A stretch of 5,261 nucleotides of DNA from Massilia sp. (GCA_003520365.1 DOUW01000189.1:1-5261); one strand, 5' to 3'; positions 1 to 5,128 are shown, counted from the stretch's first letter. Translations and numbers: made by a program. Notes: generated by a model from the sequence alone, not told the origin.

Positions 1-271
1 CCGCCAGCAGTTCGGGGTTGTCCTCGTCCACGTGCAGGCCGACCAGGTGCACGGTCTGGTTGGCCCAGGTGACGGAAATCTCGACGCCCGGCACGAAGCG
101 CATGCCCACTTCCTCCGCCGCGGCGCGCGCCGCCTTGATGCCGCCGACCTCGTCGTGGTCGGTCAGCGCCCAGGCATCGACGCCGCCCTTGCGCGCATAG
201 GCCGCCACGGCGGCAGGCGTGAGGACGCCGTCGGAAACGTTGGAATGGCAGTGAAGGTCGACTTTCAGCAT
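1..271 (-). CDS. rnm: PHP-domain phosphoesterase, RNase AM / YciV-like (5' part only)
   Basis: Only the first 90 residues are in the window; the gene runs off the left edge. Reading from the ATG at 271 down, the protein begins MLKVDLHCHSNVSDG, the first PHP motif, with H7, H9 and D14 as metal ligands. ALTDHDEVGG follows (D38, H39), then PGVEIS with E64. HLVGLHVDEDNPELLA at residues 75-90 closely resembles the equivalent part of E. coli YciV (HIVGLNIDITHP). This family comprises metal-dependent phosphoesterases in the cytosol. E. coli RNase AM (formerly YciV/TrpH) is a 5'-3' exonuclease that trims rRNA 5' ends and hydrolyses 3',5'-nucleoside bisphosphates. The start is the only one that keeps the DLHCHS motif near the N terminus, as is usual. 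Family membership is firm. The exact role (RNase AM rather than another PHP phosphatase) is inferred, because the C-terminal ligands are not visible. Confidence 0.9.
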   Translation of the reverse strand, partial: MLKVDLHCHSNVSDGVLTPAAVAAYARKGGVDAWALTDHDEVGGIKAARAAAEEVGMRFVPGVEISVTWANQTVHLVGLHVDEDNPELLA

Positions 272-307
272 GGGGCGGCGCGCTTGCGGATACTGGACGG
301 AGCGGAC

Positions 308-313
308 ATTGTA
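308..313 (-). promoter_or_regulatory. Candidate -10 box for the PHP gene
   Basis: Read on the minus strand this is TACAAT (5 of 6 matches to TATAAT) in the context GCGTACAATG, about 37 bases before the ATG at 271. I see no good -35 hexamer at 16-18 bases upstream, so the call rests on the -10 and its position only. Confidence 0.4.
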
Positions 314-375
314 CGCCGCAATCGCCGCGCGGTGCGACGCGGCCGGGACGCCTCTTCCTGTGGGTGCCTGGACAA

Positions 376-384
376 TGCTAGAGT
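376..384 (+). promoter_or_regulatory. Candidate extended -10 for the GFA-family gene
   Basis: TGC followed by TAGAGT resembles an extended -10 element (TGn plus 4 of 6 matches to TATAAT). Transcription would start near 391, only 10 bases before the ATG at 401 and 22 before the ATG at 413. No clear -35 is seen. Weak evidence. Confidence 0.25.
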
Positions 385-412
385 TGCCTTTTTCACATCC
401 ATGACGAGCGAC

Positions 413-811
413 ATGAAGACCTACCACGGCAGCTGCCACTGCGGCGCGGTGCGCTATGAAGCGGACATCGACCTGGCCGCGGGCACGATCAAGTGCAACT
501 GCACGATCTGCACCAAGATGCGCTTCTGGGCGGCGCCCGTGACGCCATCGCAATTCCGTCTACTGGAAGGCGCGCAGGCGCTGGGCGAATACCGCTTCCA
601 CACGCGGCGCGACGGGCATTACTTTTGCCGTGGCTGCGGCATCAACGTGTTCTCGACCGGCGAATCGCCGGCGATGGGACCGTTCGTGGCGGTGACGGTG
701 GCCAGCCTGGACGATGCACCCGTCGAGGAATTGATTGCGGCGCCGGTAAGGTATTTCGATGGGCGCAACGATAACTGGACGACGCCGCCGGCGGAGGTGC
801 GGCACCTATAA
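413..811 (+). CDS. GFA-family (CENP-V/GFA domain) zinc-binding protein
   Basis: A 132-residue protein starting MKTYHGSCHCGAVRYE and carrying the full cysteine set of the GFA fold: C8 and C10 (SCHCG), C28, C30 and C33 (KCNCTIC), and C72 and C75 (FCRGCGINVF). In the founding member, glutathione-dependent formaldehyde-activating enzyme (Gfa), these cysteines bind structural and catalytic zinc. Most relatives have no proven substrate, so formaldehyde metabolism is not claimed here. The protein is a cytosolic single domain with no signal peptide. An in-frame ATG at 401 would add four residues (MTSD). I chose 413 because MKTYHGSCHCG is a usual start in this family; neither start has a clear Shine-Dalgarno sequence. 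The open frame extends much further upstream, but only as an antisense shadow of the PHP gene. It is divergent from the PHP gene, convergent with the hydrolase, and probably monocistronic. Confidence 0.88.
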   Translation: MKTYHGSCHCGAVRYEADIDLAAGTIKCNCTICTKMRFWAAPVTPSQFRLLEGAQALGEYRFHTRRDGHYFCRGCGINVFSTGESPAMGPFVAVTVASLDDAPVEELIAAPVRYFDGRNDNWTTPPAEVRHL

Positions 812-816
812 GCCGT

Positions 817-866
817 ATGCAAACGATATTTGCATGAAAGGCCGCGAGTGCAAATATTGTTTGCAG
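817..866. repeat. 17-bp inverted repeat whose arms are themselves palindromes
   Basis: Arm 1 (818-834) is TGCAAACGATATTTGCA and arm 2 (849-865) is TGCAAATATTGTTTGCA. Each arm is a TGCAAA-N5-TTTGCA dyad. Arm 2 is the reverse complement of arm 1 at 16 of 17 positions; the exception, 825/858, is a G-U wobble in plus-strand RNA. The loop is 14 bases. The two dyad centres are 31 bases apart, about three helical turns. It lies 6 bases after the GFA stop, in the gap before the convergent hydrolase gene. It could be a transcription-stopping hairpin without a U-tract, or paired binding sites for a dimeric protein. Confidence 0.75.
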
Positions 867-885
867 TCATTTAAGGCCGGTTGAA

Positions 886-915
886 CGCGTGGGCGGGAGA
901 CCCGCCCACGCTACG
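886..915 (-). repeat. REP-like palindrome, copy A (inverted)
   Basis: A perfect 11-bp stem, GCGTGGGCGGG (887-897) with CCCGCCCACGC (901-911), around a 3-base AGA loop. Read on the minus strand it has the layout CGTAG-C-GTGGGC-N-GCCCACGCG, which matches copy C at 954-979 in its flanks and stem ends. No U-tract follows. Palindromes of this type are, from memory, dispersed in Oxalobacteraceae genomes. Confidence 0.6.
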
Positions 916-921
916 TCCCTC

Positions 922-948
922 GCGTCGCGGGTTTTCGGCCCGCGACGC
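922..948. repeat. Central hairpin between two REP-like copies
   Basis: A perfect 10-bp stem, GCGTCGCGGG (922-931) with CCCGCGACGC (939-948), around the loop TTTTCGG. It sits between inverted copies A and C, giving the layout of a bacterial interspersed mosaic element. It may help end transcription of the convergent genes, but no U-tract follows. Confidence 0.6.
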
Positions 949-953
949 ATCCC

Positions 954-980
954 GTAGGGTGGGCTCTCGAGCCCACGCGG
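954..980 (+). repeat. REP-like palindrome, copy C
   Basis: CGTAGGGTGGGC followed by TCTCGA and GCCCACGCGG. The 8-bp stem GTGGGCTC/GAGCCCAC spans 959-976. It shares the asymmetric flanks CGTAG (5') and ACGCG (3') with copy A in opposite orientation and with the copy at 5165-5194, which argues for a repeat family rather than a chance hairpin. Confidence 0.6.
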
Positions 981-1039
981 ATCGCGCGCACCACGAACAG
1001 CACAGGCAACAGCCCCACGTCCCCGTGCATATCACCGAT

Positions 1040-1918
1040 TCAACGCGTCAAAAACGCCTCGATCAGGCGCGCCAGCACCGCCGGCTGGTCATGGTGCACC
1101 ATGTGCCCCGCCTCCGGCACGACATGGGCTTCGACCGACGCCATGTGCGCCAGCCGCCGGTCGACTTCCGCCCGCATCTCTTCCTGCAGCCCCATCCAGC
1201 GCCACATCTCCGTCTCCGCCGCCTCGATCCACAGCACCGGCGCGGTGATCTTCTTCCAGACCGCGATCATCTCGTCCAGGTGGTACAGCAGCGGCCCGTT
1301 CATCTTGTGCGCGGGGTCGCCCAGGATCTCGTACTCGCCCGCGTCGTTGCGCGCCGACCAGTGTTCGGCCAGGAAAGTCGCGCGCTCGTCCGGCAGGCGC
1401 GGGTTGGTCTTCTGCAGCCGCCCCGCCACCTCCTCCAGGCTGGCGTAGCCCTTCATGGTCGGCGGGTTCTTCAGCTCGTCGAGCCACTTCGCCATGCGCT
1501 TGGGCGCCTGCTGGGGCACGCTGCCCATCAGGCCGATGCCTTCGAGGTTGATCAATTTCTTCACGCGCTGGGGGCGCACGCCGGCGTACAGGCTGACGAC
1601 GTTGCCGCCCATGCTGTGGCCGAGCAGGTTCACCGGCTCGCTTGGGGAGTAATGGTCGAGCAGGAAGTCGAGGTCGGCGACGTAGTCGGGGAACCAGTAG
1701 GTGTCGGAGTGGCTGCGCTCCGACAGGCCGAAGCCGCGCCAGTCGTGGGCGATGATGTGCCAGTCGCCTTCCAGGCAGTCGACAATGAACTGGAACGAGG
1801 CCGACACATCCATCCAGCCATGCGCCATGAAGATCTTCGGCGCGCCTTCGCGGCCCCAGTGACGCACGTGGGTGCGCAGGCCGCGCACGGTGAGGAATTC
1901 GGAACGGGAAGGTTTCAT
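1040..1918 (-). CDS. Alpha/beta-fold hydrolase
   Basis: A 292-residue soluble protein starting MKPSRSEFLTVRGLRTHVRHWG. The alpha/beta hydrolase landmarks appear in order: oxyanion-hole motif MAHGWMD (H33, G34), HDWRGFGLSE at 58-67, nucleophile elbow GHSMGGN with S102, a cap-like helical stretch at about 130-215, PVLWIEAAETEMW at about 227-239, and PEAGHMVHHDQP with catalytic H272. The acid expected after the PVLWIEA strand appears to be glutamate (E235 or a neighbour) rather than the usual aspartate. The substrate cannot be told; esterase or epoxide/lactone hydrolase-type activity is possible. A TTG at 1954 would add 12 residues, but it lies inside the -10 box, so the ATG at 1918 is preferred, although no Shine-Dalgarno is visible. 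A palindromic operator lies at the transcription start. The gene is divergent from the gamma-carbonic anhydrase cluster. Confidence 0.9.
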   Translation of the reverse strand: MKPSRSEFLTVRGLRTHVRHWGREGAPKIFMAHGWMDVSASFQFIVDCLEGDWHIIAHDWRGFGLSERSHSDTYWFPDYVADLDFLLDHYSPSEPVNLLGHSMGGNVVSLYAGVRPQRVKKLINLEGIGLMGSVPQQAPKRMAKWLDELKNPPTMKGYASLEEVAGRLQKTNPRLPDERATFLAEHWSARNDAGEYEILGDPAHKMNGPLLYHLDEMIAVWKKITAPVLWIEAAETEMWRWMGLQEEMRAEVDRRLAHMASVEAHVVPEAGHMVHHDQPAVLARLIEAFLTR

Positions 1919-1940
1919 GGCTGGGTCGACAGTCAAAAAA

Positions 1941-1952
1941 GAACGATCGTTC
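1941..1952. promoter_or_regulatory. Perfect 12-bp palindrome, probable repressor operator
   Basis: GAACGATCGTTC is a perfect palindrome just downstream of the TATAAT of the hydrolase promoter, covering the expected +1 (about 1947). A protein bound here would block initiation. The length and half-site style (GAACG/CGTTC) suit a TetR-family dimer, but this is inference and no regulator gene is in the window. Confidence 0.55.
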
Positions 1953-1953
1953 A

Positions 1954-1959
1954 ATTATA
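1954..1959 (-). promoter_or_regulatory. -10 box of the hydrolase promoter
   Basis: Read on the minus strand this is the exact consensus TATAAT in the context GCGTATAATTG. Transcription would start near 1947, giving a leader of about 28 bases before the ATG at 1918. No good -35 is seen at 16-18 bases; ATGACG (1987-1982) is 22 bases away, too far. Confidence 0.55.
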
Positions 1960-2028
1960 CGCAAGCCGTTGAATTCCTGCCCGTCATCTTCATATGGGGC
2001 CAATCGGGCGATGGCGGGCGCGAGGGCG

Positions 2029-2034
2029 TAAAAT
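2029..2034 (+). promoter_or_regulatory. Candidate -10 box for the carbonic anhydrase-hslO-thioesterase cluster
   Basis: TAAAAT (5 of 6 matches) in the context GGCGTAAAATAGC, about 31 bases before the ATG at 2066. This would give a leader of about 25 bases. The -35 region is GC-rich and poor. Confidence 0.45.
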
Positions 2035-2065
2035 AGCAGTACTTCAACCTTCCGCGAGCACATCC

Positions 2066-2590
2066 ATGGCGATTTACCAGCTGGGCGAGCATGCGCCCGA
2101 GATCGATGCGTCGGCCTATGTGGCCGATTCGGCCAACCTGATCGGCAAAGTGACGATCGAGGCGAATGCCTCGGTGTGGTTCGGTGTCACGATCCGCGGC
2201 GACAACGAGCGGATCACGATCGGCGAGAACAGCAACGTGCAGGAAGGCACGGTGATGCACACCGACATGGGCTACCCGCTCACGCTCGGCAAAGGCGTCA
2301 CCGTCGGCCACCAGGCGATGCTGCACGGGTGCACGGTGGGCGATGGCTCGCTGATCGGCATCCAGGCCGTGATCCTGAACGGCGCAAAGATCGGCAAGGG
2401 TTGCCTGGTCGGTGCCGGAGCACTGGTTACCGAGGGCAAGGAATTTCCCGACAACTCGCTCATCATCGGTACGCCGGCGAAAGCGGTGCGTACCCTCACG
2501 GAAGAAGACCTGCTGCGCCTGCAGGCCAATGCCGCCAGTTATATGGCGCGCGGCCAGCTGTTCAAGGCGCAGCTCAAGCAAATCGGATAG
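2066..2590 (+). CDS. Gamma-class carbonic anhydrase family protein (YrdA/PaaY-like)
   Basis: A 174-residue left-handed beta-helix protein starting [20 protein letters not shown], with hexapeptide-type repeats (for example [23 protein letters not shown]) through about residue 135 and a C-terminal helix. The family's active-site residues are present: R44 and D46 (IRGDNE), Q59 (NVQEG), and three zinc-ligand histidines H65 (VMHTD), H82 and H87 ([10 protein letters not shown]). Relatives include E. coli YrdA and PaaY and archaeal Cam. Activity as carbonic anhydrase is plausible given intact ligands but is not proven for most short bacterial members; some act on or bind acyl-CoA-type compounds. The frame is open upstream to 1994, but those residues do not resemble the family, and 2066 follows a candidate promoter at a suitable distance. 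The stop is 3 bases before hslO, indicating co-transcription. Confidence 0.92.
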   Translation: MAIYQLGEHAPEIDASAYVADSANLIGKVTIEANASVWFGVTIRGDNERITIGENSNVQEGTVMHTDMGYPLTLGKGVTVGHQAMLHGCTVGDGSLIGIQAVILNGAKIGKGCLVGAGALVTEGKEFPDNSLIIGTPAKAVRTLTEEDLLRLQANAASYMARGQLFKAQLKQIG

Positions 2591-2593
2591 ACA

Positions 2594-3550
2594 ATGACGA
2601 CAGTAGACACCAAGGACACCCTGCAGAAATTCATCTTCGACAACGCCGCCGTGCGCGGCGAGCTGGTCGAGATTTCCGACACCTGGCGCGAGATCCAGGC
2701 CCGCCACGGCTACCCCAAGGCCGTGCGCGCCATGCTGGGCGAAATGGTGGCGGCAAGCGCCCTGCTGTCGGCCAACCTGAAGTTCAACGGCGCGATCGTG
2801 ATGCAGATCCACGGCGACGGCCCGGTGCGCCTGCTGGTGGTCGAATGCGACGCCGGTCTGCGCATCCGCGCCACGGCAAAACTGGCGCCGGACGCCGAGG
2901 TGGCGGACGACGCCAGCCTGACCGATCTGCTGAACGCGAACGGCCGCGGCCGTTTCGTGATCACCCTCGATCCGGCCGACAAGGTGCCGGGCCAGCAGCC
3001 CTACCAGGGCATCGTGCCGCTGCACGGCGAGAACATGGCGACCGTCATCGAGAACTACATGCTGCGCTCGGAACAGATGGACACCAAATTGTGGCTGGCG
3101 GCCGACGACCAGGTCTCGCGCGGCCTGCTGCTGCAGAAACTGCCGCGCCACACCGGCAAGGATGACCAGGTGAAACAGGCGACCGAAGAGGAAGACCTGG
3201 AAACCTGGAACCGCGCCGTGATGCTGGGCAGCACCCTGAAGCAGGAAGAGCTGCTGACGACCGACATCCAGACCCTGCTGACCCGCCTGTTCTGGGAAGA
3301 AACGATTCGCGTGTTCGACCCGCAGCATCCGCAGTTCCACTGCAGCTGCACCCGCGAAAAGGTCGGCAACATGCTCAAGATGCTGGGCCAGGAAGAAGTC
3401 GAGTCGGCGCTGGCCGACCTGGGCGAACTGGGCATCAACTGCGATTTCTGCGGCAAGCACTACGCCTTCGACAAGGTCGACTGCGCCCAGCTGTTCGCCA
3501 CCCCGATCGCGTCGGATGCGATGACGCCGGCCGAAGACACGAAACACTAA
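2594..3550 (+). CDS. hslO: Redox-regulated holdase chaperone Hsp33
   Basis: A 318-residue cytosolic chaperone. Hsp33 is inactive when reduced and zinc-bound. Oxidation (peroxide plus heat, or hypochlorite) forms disulfides, releases zinc, unfolds the linker and exposes a holdase surface. The N-terminal core spans roughly residues 10-195 (for example HGYPKAVRAMLGEM at about 38-51, GRGRFVITLD, YQGIVPLHGE). A linker follows (about 195-245), then the C-terminal redox switch. The four zinc cysteines are intact: C250 and C252 (CSC), C283 and C286 (CDFC). Their 33-residue spacing equals that of E. coli C232/C234/C265/C268. C85 and C297 lie outside the switch. The protein is somewhat longer than E. 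coli Hsp33 (292 residues), with an acidic tail after the switch. The ATG at 2594 is 3 bases past the carbonic anhydrase stop. A weak Shine-Dalgarno, GGAT (2585-2588), lies inside the previous gene's end. Confidence 0.97.
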   Translation: MTTVDTKDTLQKFIFDNAAVRGELVEISDTWREIQARHGYPKAVRAMLGEMVAASALLSANLKFNGAIVMQIHGDGPVRLLVVECDAGLRIRATAKLAPDAEVADDASLTDLLNANGRGRFVITLDPADKVPGQQPYQGIVPLHGENMATVIENYMLRSEQMDTKLWLAADDQVSRGLLLQKLPRHTGKDDQVKQATEEEDLETWNRAVMLGSTLKQEELLTTDIQTLLTRLFWEETIRVFDPQHPQFHCSCTREKVGNMLKMLGQEEVESALADLGELGINCDFCGKHYAFDKVDCAQLFATPIASDAMTPAEDTKH

Positions 3551-3554
3551 TCAA

Positions 3555-3558
3555 AGGA
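3555..3558 (+). promoter_or_regulatory. Ribosome binding site of the thioesterase gene
   Basis: AGGA within AAAGGAA, 10 bases before the ATG at 3569. It falls in the 18-base gap after hslO and fixes the start of the thioesterase. Confidence 0.7.
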
Positions 3559-3568
3559 ACCCCTGACG

Positions 3569-3997
3569 ATGCGCGACACGCCCCGCTCCGCCTTTCCCCA
3601 CATGGTCGCCCTGCCGACCCGCTGGATGGACAACGACAGCTACGGGCATGTCAACAACGTCAACTACTACAGTTTCTTCGACACCGCGGTCAATCGCTAC
3701 CTGGTCGACCGCGGCGTGCTCGACATCCACAAGGACGACATCGTCGGCTTCGTCGTCGAGACCGGCTGCTCCTACTTCAGCTCCATCTCCTTCCCCGACC
3801 TCATCCACGTCGGCGTCCGGGTTGCCAAACTGGGCAATTCGAGCGTGCGCTACGAGATCGCGCTCTACCGCAACGACGATGGCTTGCCGGCCGCGGCCGG
3901 GCATTTCGTGCACGTCTACGTCGACCGGCGCAGCAACAAGTCGGTGCCGATTCCGGATGCCGTCCGTGCGATCCTGCAGACGCTCGCCCCCGCCTGA
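3569..3997 (+). CDS. Hotdog-fold acyl-CoA thioesterase (4HBT/YbgC/FadM-like)
   Basis: A 142-residue single hotdog domain. The family signature is clear at residues 17-33: TRWMDNDSYGHVNNVNYY, with D23 matching the catalytic aspartate (D17) of 4-hydroxybenzoyl-CoA thioesterase, then GHVNN and the long central helix (SFFDTAVNRYLVD). Later strands include CSYFSSISFPDLIHVGVRV and AAGHFVHVYVDR. The family hydrolyses acyl-CoA thioesters in the cytosol as a dimer or tetramer; chain length or aryl preference cannot be read from sequence. There is no signal peptide. The gene follows hslO by 18 bases with its own ribosome binding site, so it is probably the last gene of a three-gene transcript. No functional link to Hsp33 is evident. 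Confidence 0.92.
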   Translation: MRDTPRSAFPHMVALPTRWMDNDSYGHVNNVNYYSFFDTAVNRYLVDRGVLDIHKDDIVGFVVETGCSYFSSISFPDLIHVGVRVAKLGNSSVRYEIALYRNDDGLPAAAGHFVHVYVDRRSNKSVPIPDAVRAILQTLAPA

Positions 3998-4056
3998 GCT
4001 GCGGCCCATGTACCGGCATTGAACCGGGTTATCGTACCGCATGATTTTCGCGCCGG

Positions 4057-4089
4057 TGCTAAGCTGTGATTTGTTAGCAGTGCTACAAC
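4057..4089 (+). promoter_or_regulatory. Candidate dps promoter with inverted half-sites
   Basis: TGCTAA (4057-4062) and TTAGCA (4074-4079) form an inverted repeat with an 11-base spacer. A further half-site, TGCTAC (4081-4086), overlaps an extended -10-like TGC-TACAAC (4081-4089). Initiation near 4096 would give a leader of about 32 bases. The -35 position (4061-4066, AAGCTG) is poor, as is common where an activator is needed. The inverted repeat does not match the OxyR ATAG/CTAT pattern. The regulator is unknown. Confidence 0.35.
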
Positions 4090-4115
4090 TTCCACCCGCA
4101 CTGATACTTGACCAC

Positions 4116-4120
4116 AGGAG
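4116..4120 (+). promoter_or_regulatory. Strong ribosome binding site of the Dps gene
   Basis: AGGAG with a 7-base gap to the ATG at 4128. It decides the start against the open upstream frame (ATG at 4041), which would place 29 unrelated residues before the protein. It is the best Shine-Dalgarno in the window, in keeping with an abundant protein. Confidence 0.85.
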
Positions 4121-4127
4121 AATCGCA

Positions 4128-4634
4128 ATGCACATGGATACCGGCATCAATACCGAGGACCGCGCGAAGATCGTCGAGTCGCTCTCGACCGTCCTGGCGG
4201 ACGCCTACATGCTTTATCTGAAAACCCACAACTTCCACTGGAACGTCACCGGGCCGATGTTCTCGACCCTGCACGTGATGTTCGAGGAGCAGTACACCGA
4301 GCAGTGGAATGCGCTCGATGAAATCGCCGAGCGCATTCGTTCGCTGGGCCATTTCGCCCCGGCCACGTCGAAGCGCTATGCCGAACTGTCGAACATCAAG
4401 GAAGAGCCGGAAGTACTCTCGGCCAAGGAAATGATCCGCCAGCTGGTCGACGGCAACGAAATCATCGTCCGCACCATGCGCGAAGGCGTGAAGATCGCCG
4501 ACGAGCTGGACGACTTCCCGACCGCCGACATGCTGACCGCACGCATGGACGTACACGAGAAGAATGCCTGGATGCTGCGCTCCTTCCTGGAGCAAGGCGC
4601 CGGCGCGACGCAGGGCGAGGCCTCGTCGGACTAA
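4128..4634 (+). CDS. dps: Dps-family ferritin-like DNA-protection / iron-storage protein
   Basis: A 168-residue four-helix ferritin-like protein; family members form 12-subunit shells. They oxidise Fe(II) with hydrogen peroxide and store the iron, which limits hydroxyl-radical damage; many also bind DNA. The inter-subunit ferroxidase ligands are all present with the classic spacing: H37 (in THNFHWNVTG), H49, D64 and E68 (in LDEIAERIRSLG). The flanking W38 is also conserved. Length is typical. The N terminus (MHMDTGINTEDRAK) is short and carries few lysines, so DNA binding of the E. coli type through a Lys-rich tail is doubtful; the C-terminal tail (about 155-168) is Gly/Ala/Glu-rich. A second ATG at 4134 is less well placed from AGGAG. 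The gene is separated from the thioesterase by 130 bases with its own candidate promoter and is probably monocistronic. It is convergent with the DUF3224 gene. Confidence 0.93.
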   Translation: MHMDTGINTEDRAKIVESLSTVLADAYMLYLKTHNFHWNVTGPMFSTLHVMFEEQYTEQWNALDEIAERIRSLGHFAPATSKRYAELSNIKEEPEVLSAKEMIRQLVDGNEIIVRTMREGVKIADELDDFPTADMLTARMDVHEKNAWMLRSFLEQGAGATQGEASSD

Positions 4635-4640
4635 GATGAC

Positions 4641-4667
4641 CGCGGCGGGCAGCGCCTGCCCGCCGCG
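4641..4667 (+). terminator. GC-rich hairpin after dps
   Basis: A perfect 11-bp stem, CGCGGCGGGCA (4641-4651) with TGCCCGCCGCG (4657-4667), around the loop GCGCC, starting 6 bases after the dps stop. There is no U-tract on either strand, so it may be an RNA-stabilising or imperfect terminator hairpin rather than a classic intrinsic terminator. Confidence 0.5.
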
Positions 4668-4677
4668 TGCCGTCCGC

Positions 4678-4706
4678 TCCTGCCCGGGGCTAAGCCTCGG
4701 GCAGGA
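4678..4706 (+). terminator. Second hairpin, folding around the DUF3224 stop codon
   Basis: TCCTGCCCGGGGC (4678-4690) pairs with GCCTCGGGCAGGA (4694-4706) around a TAA loop: 13 pairs, one of them G-U (4687/4697) in plus-strand RNA. On the minus strand that pair becomes a C-A mismatch, so the fold is better in the dps-direction transcript. The stop codon of the minus-strand gene (4692-4690) lies at the loop. No U-tract follows. Confidence 0.45.
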
Positions 4707-5094
4707 CGTAATCGAATTCGTAGAAATGCTGGCGCTCCTCGATGCGGATGCGCATCGTGCCGGCAATCCCCGCCAGTTCCCCGGTGCCCGAATCGGGCAC
4801 GACCGTGATCGACAGCGCCTGCGCCCCGCGCGCCATCGTGCCGCTGTACTGGACCACGAAGCTGCCGCTCCTGCCGTCCAGCTTGCCGCTCACGCGCTCG
4901 ATCGCCACGTAGCCGGCCGAGCCTTCGGTCGTCGTCATCGCCGACAGCATCTCGCCCACGCCGCTGCCTTCCAGCGCGCCGTGATAGCGCTTGTCGATCG
5001 TCATGCGTCCGGTCGTCACGCCATCGTGCACCGCGGGCTGGCCTTGCGGAGTGACGGTCACGTCGAACGGTCCTGCGGCATGTTGCTGGCTCAT
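4690..5094 (-). CDS. DUF3224 domain-containing protein
   Basis: A 134-residue protein that is almost entirely one DUF3224 domain. Recognisable stretches in order are GPFDVTVTPQG (8-18), GRMTIDKRYHGALEGSGVGEML at about 29-50, GSAGYVAIERVSGKL then GRSGSFVVQYSGTM, VVPDSGTGELAGIAG, and HFYEFDYVLPEA at the C terminus. The function of this family is not known to me. Its short beta-rich pattern suggests a lipocalin- or allene-oxide-cyclase-like barrel, which is inference. There is no signal peptide or membrane segment. The start at 5094 (MSQQHAAGPFDV) is preferred. An upstream open frame reaches 5247, but it runs through the -10-like box and the REP-like repeat and has no family similarity. The gene is convergent with dps, and its last codons form part of the hairpin at 4678-4706. 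Confidence 0.9.
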   Translation of the reverse strand: MSQQHAAGPFDVTVTPQGQPAVHDGVTTGRMTIDKRYHGALEGSGVGEMLSAMTTTEGSAGYVAIERVSGKLDGRSGSFVVQYSGTMARGAQALSITVVPDSGTGELAGIAGTMRIRIEERQHFYEFDYVLPEA

Positions 5095-5128
5095 GGTGCG
5101 CTCGCTTTTCAGTGAAGAGATAGCGAAC

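Noticed and set aside
32..400. N-terminal extension of the GFA protein upstream of 401
   Set aside because: It runs antisense through the PHP gene and has no GFA similarity; the cysteine motif begins just after the internal ATG.
812..1039. CRISPR array or insertion-sequence remnant in the repeat-rich gap
   Set aside because: There are no regularly spaced direct repeats, no transposase fragment and no target-site duplication; the repeats are inverted palindromes.
881..1972. 363-residue plus-strand open frame across the hydrolase gene
   Set aside because: It is antisense to the hydrolase, begins inside the REP-like hairpins, and has low-complexity His/Arg/Ala/Val composition; a shadow frame.
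1955..3547. 530-residue open frame on the minus strand across the carbonic anhydrase and hslO genes
   Set aside because: It is antisense to two well-recognised genes, its residues are an Arg/His/Ala/Gln-rich mix typical of GC-rich shadow frames, and it matches no family I know.
4001..4040. Possible terminator after the thioesterase (GCGG...CCGC with inner ACCGG...CCGGGT)
   Set aside because: The stem is short, bulged and has no U-tract; too weak to call.
4041..4127. Longer Dps start at 4041
   Set aside because: The upstream residues are unlike Dps, and the AGGAG at 4116-4120 points clearly to 4128.
3551..4150. 199-residue minus-strand frame opposite the thioesterase
   Set aside because: A Val/Asp/Ala-rich antisense shadow of a clear hotdog-fold gene.
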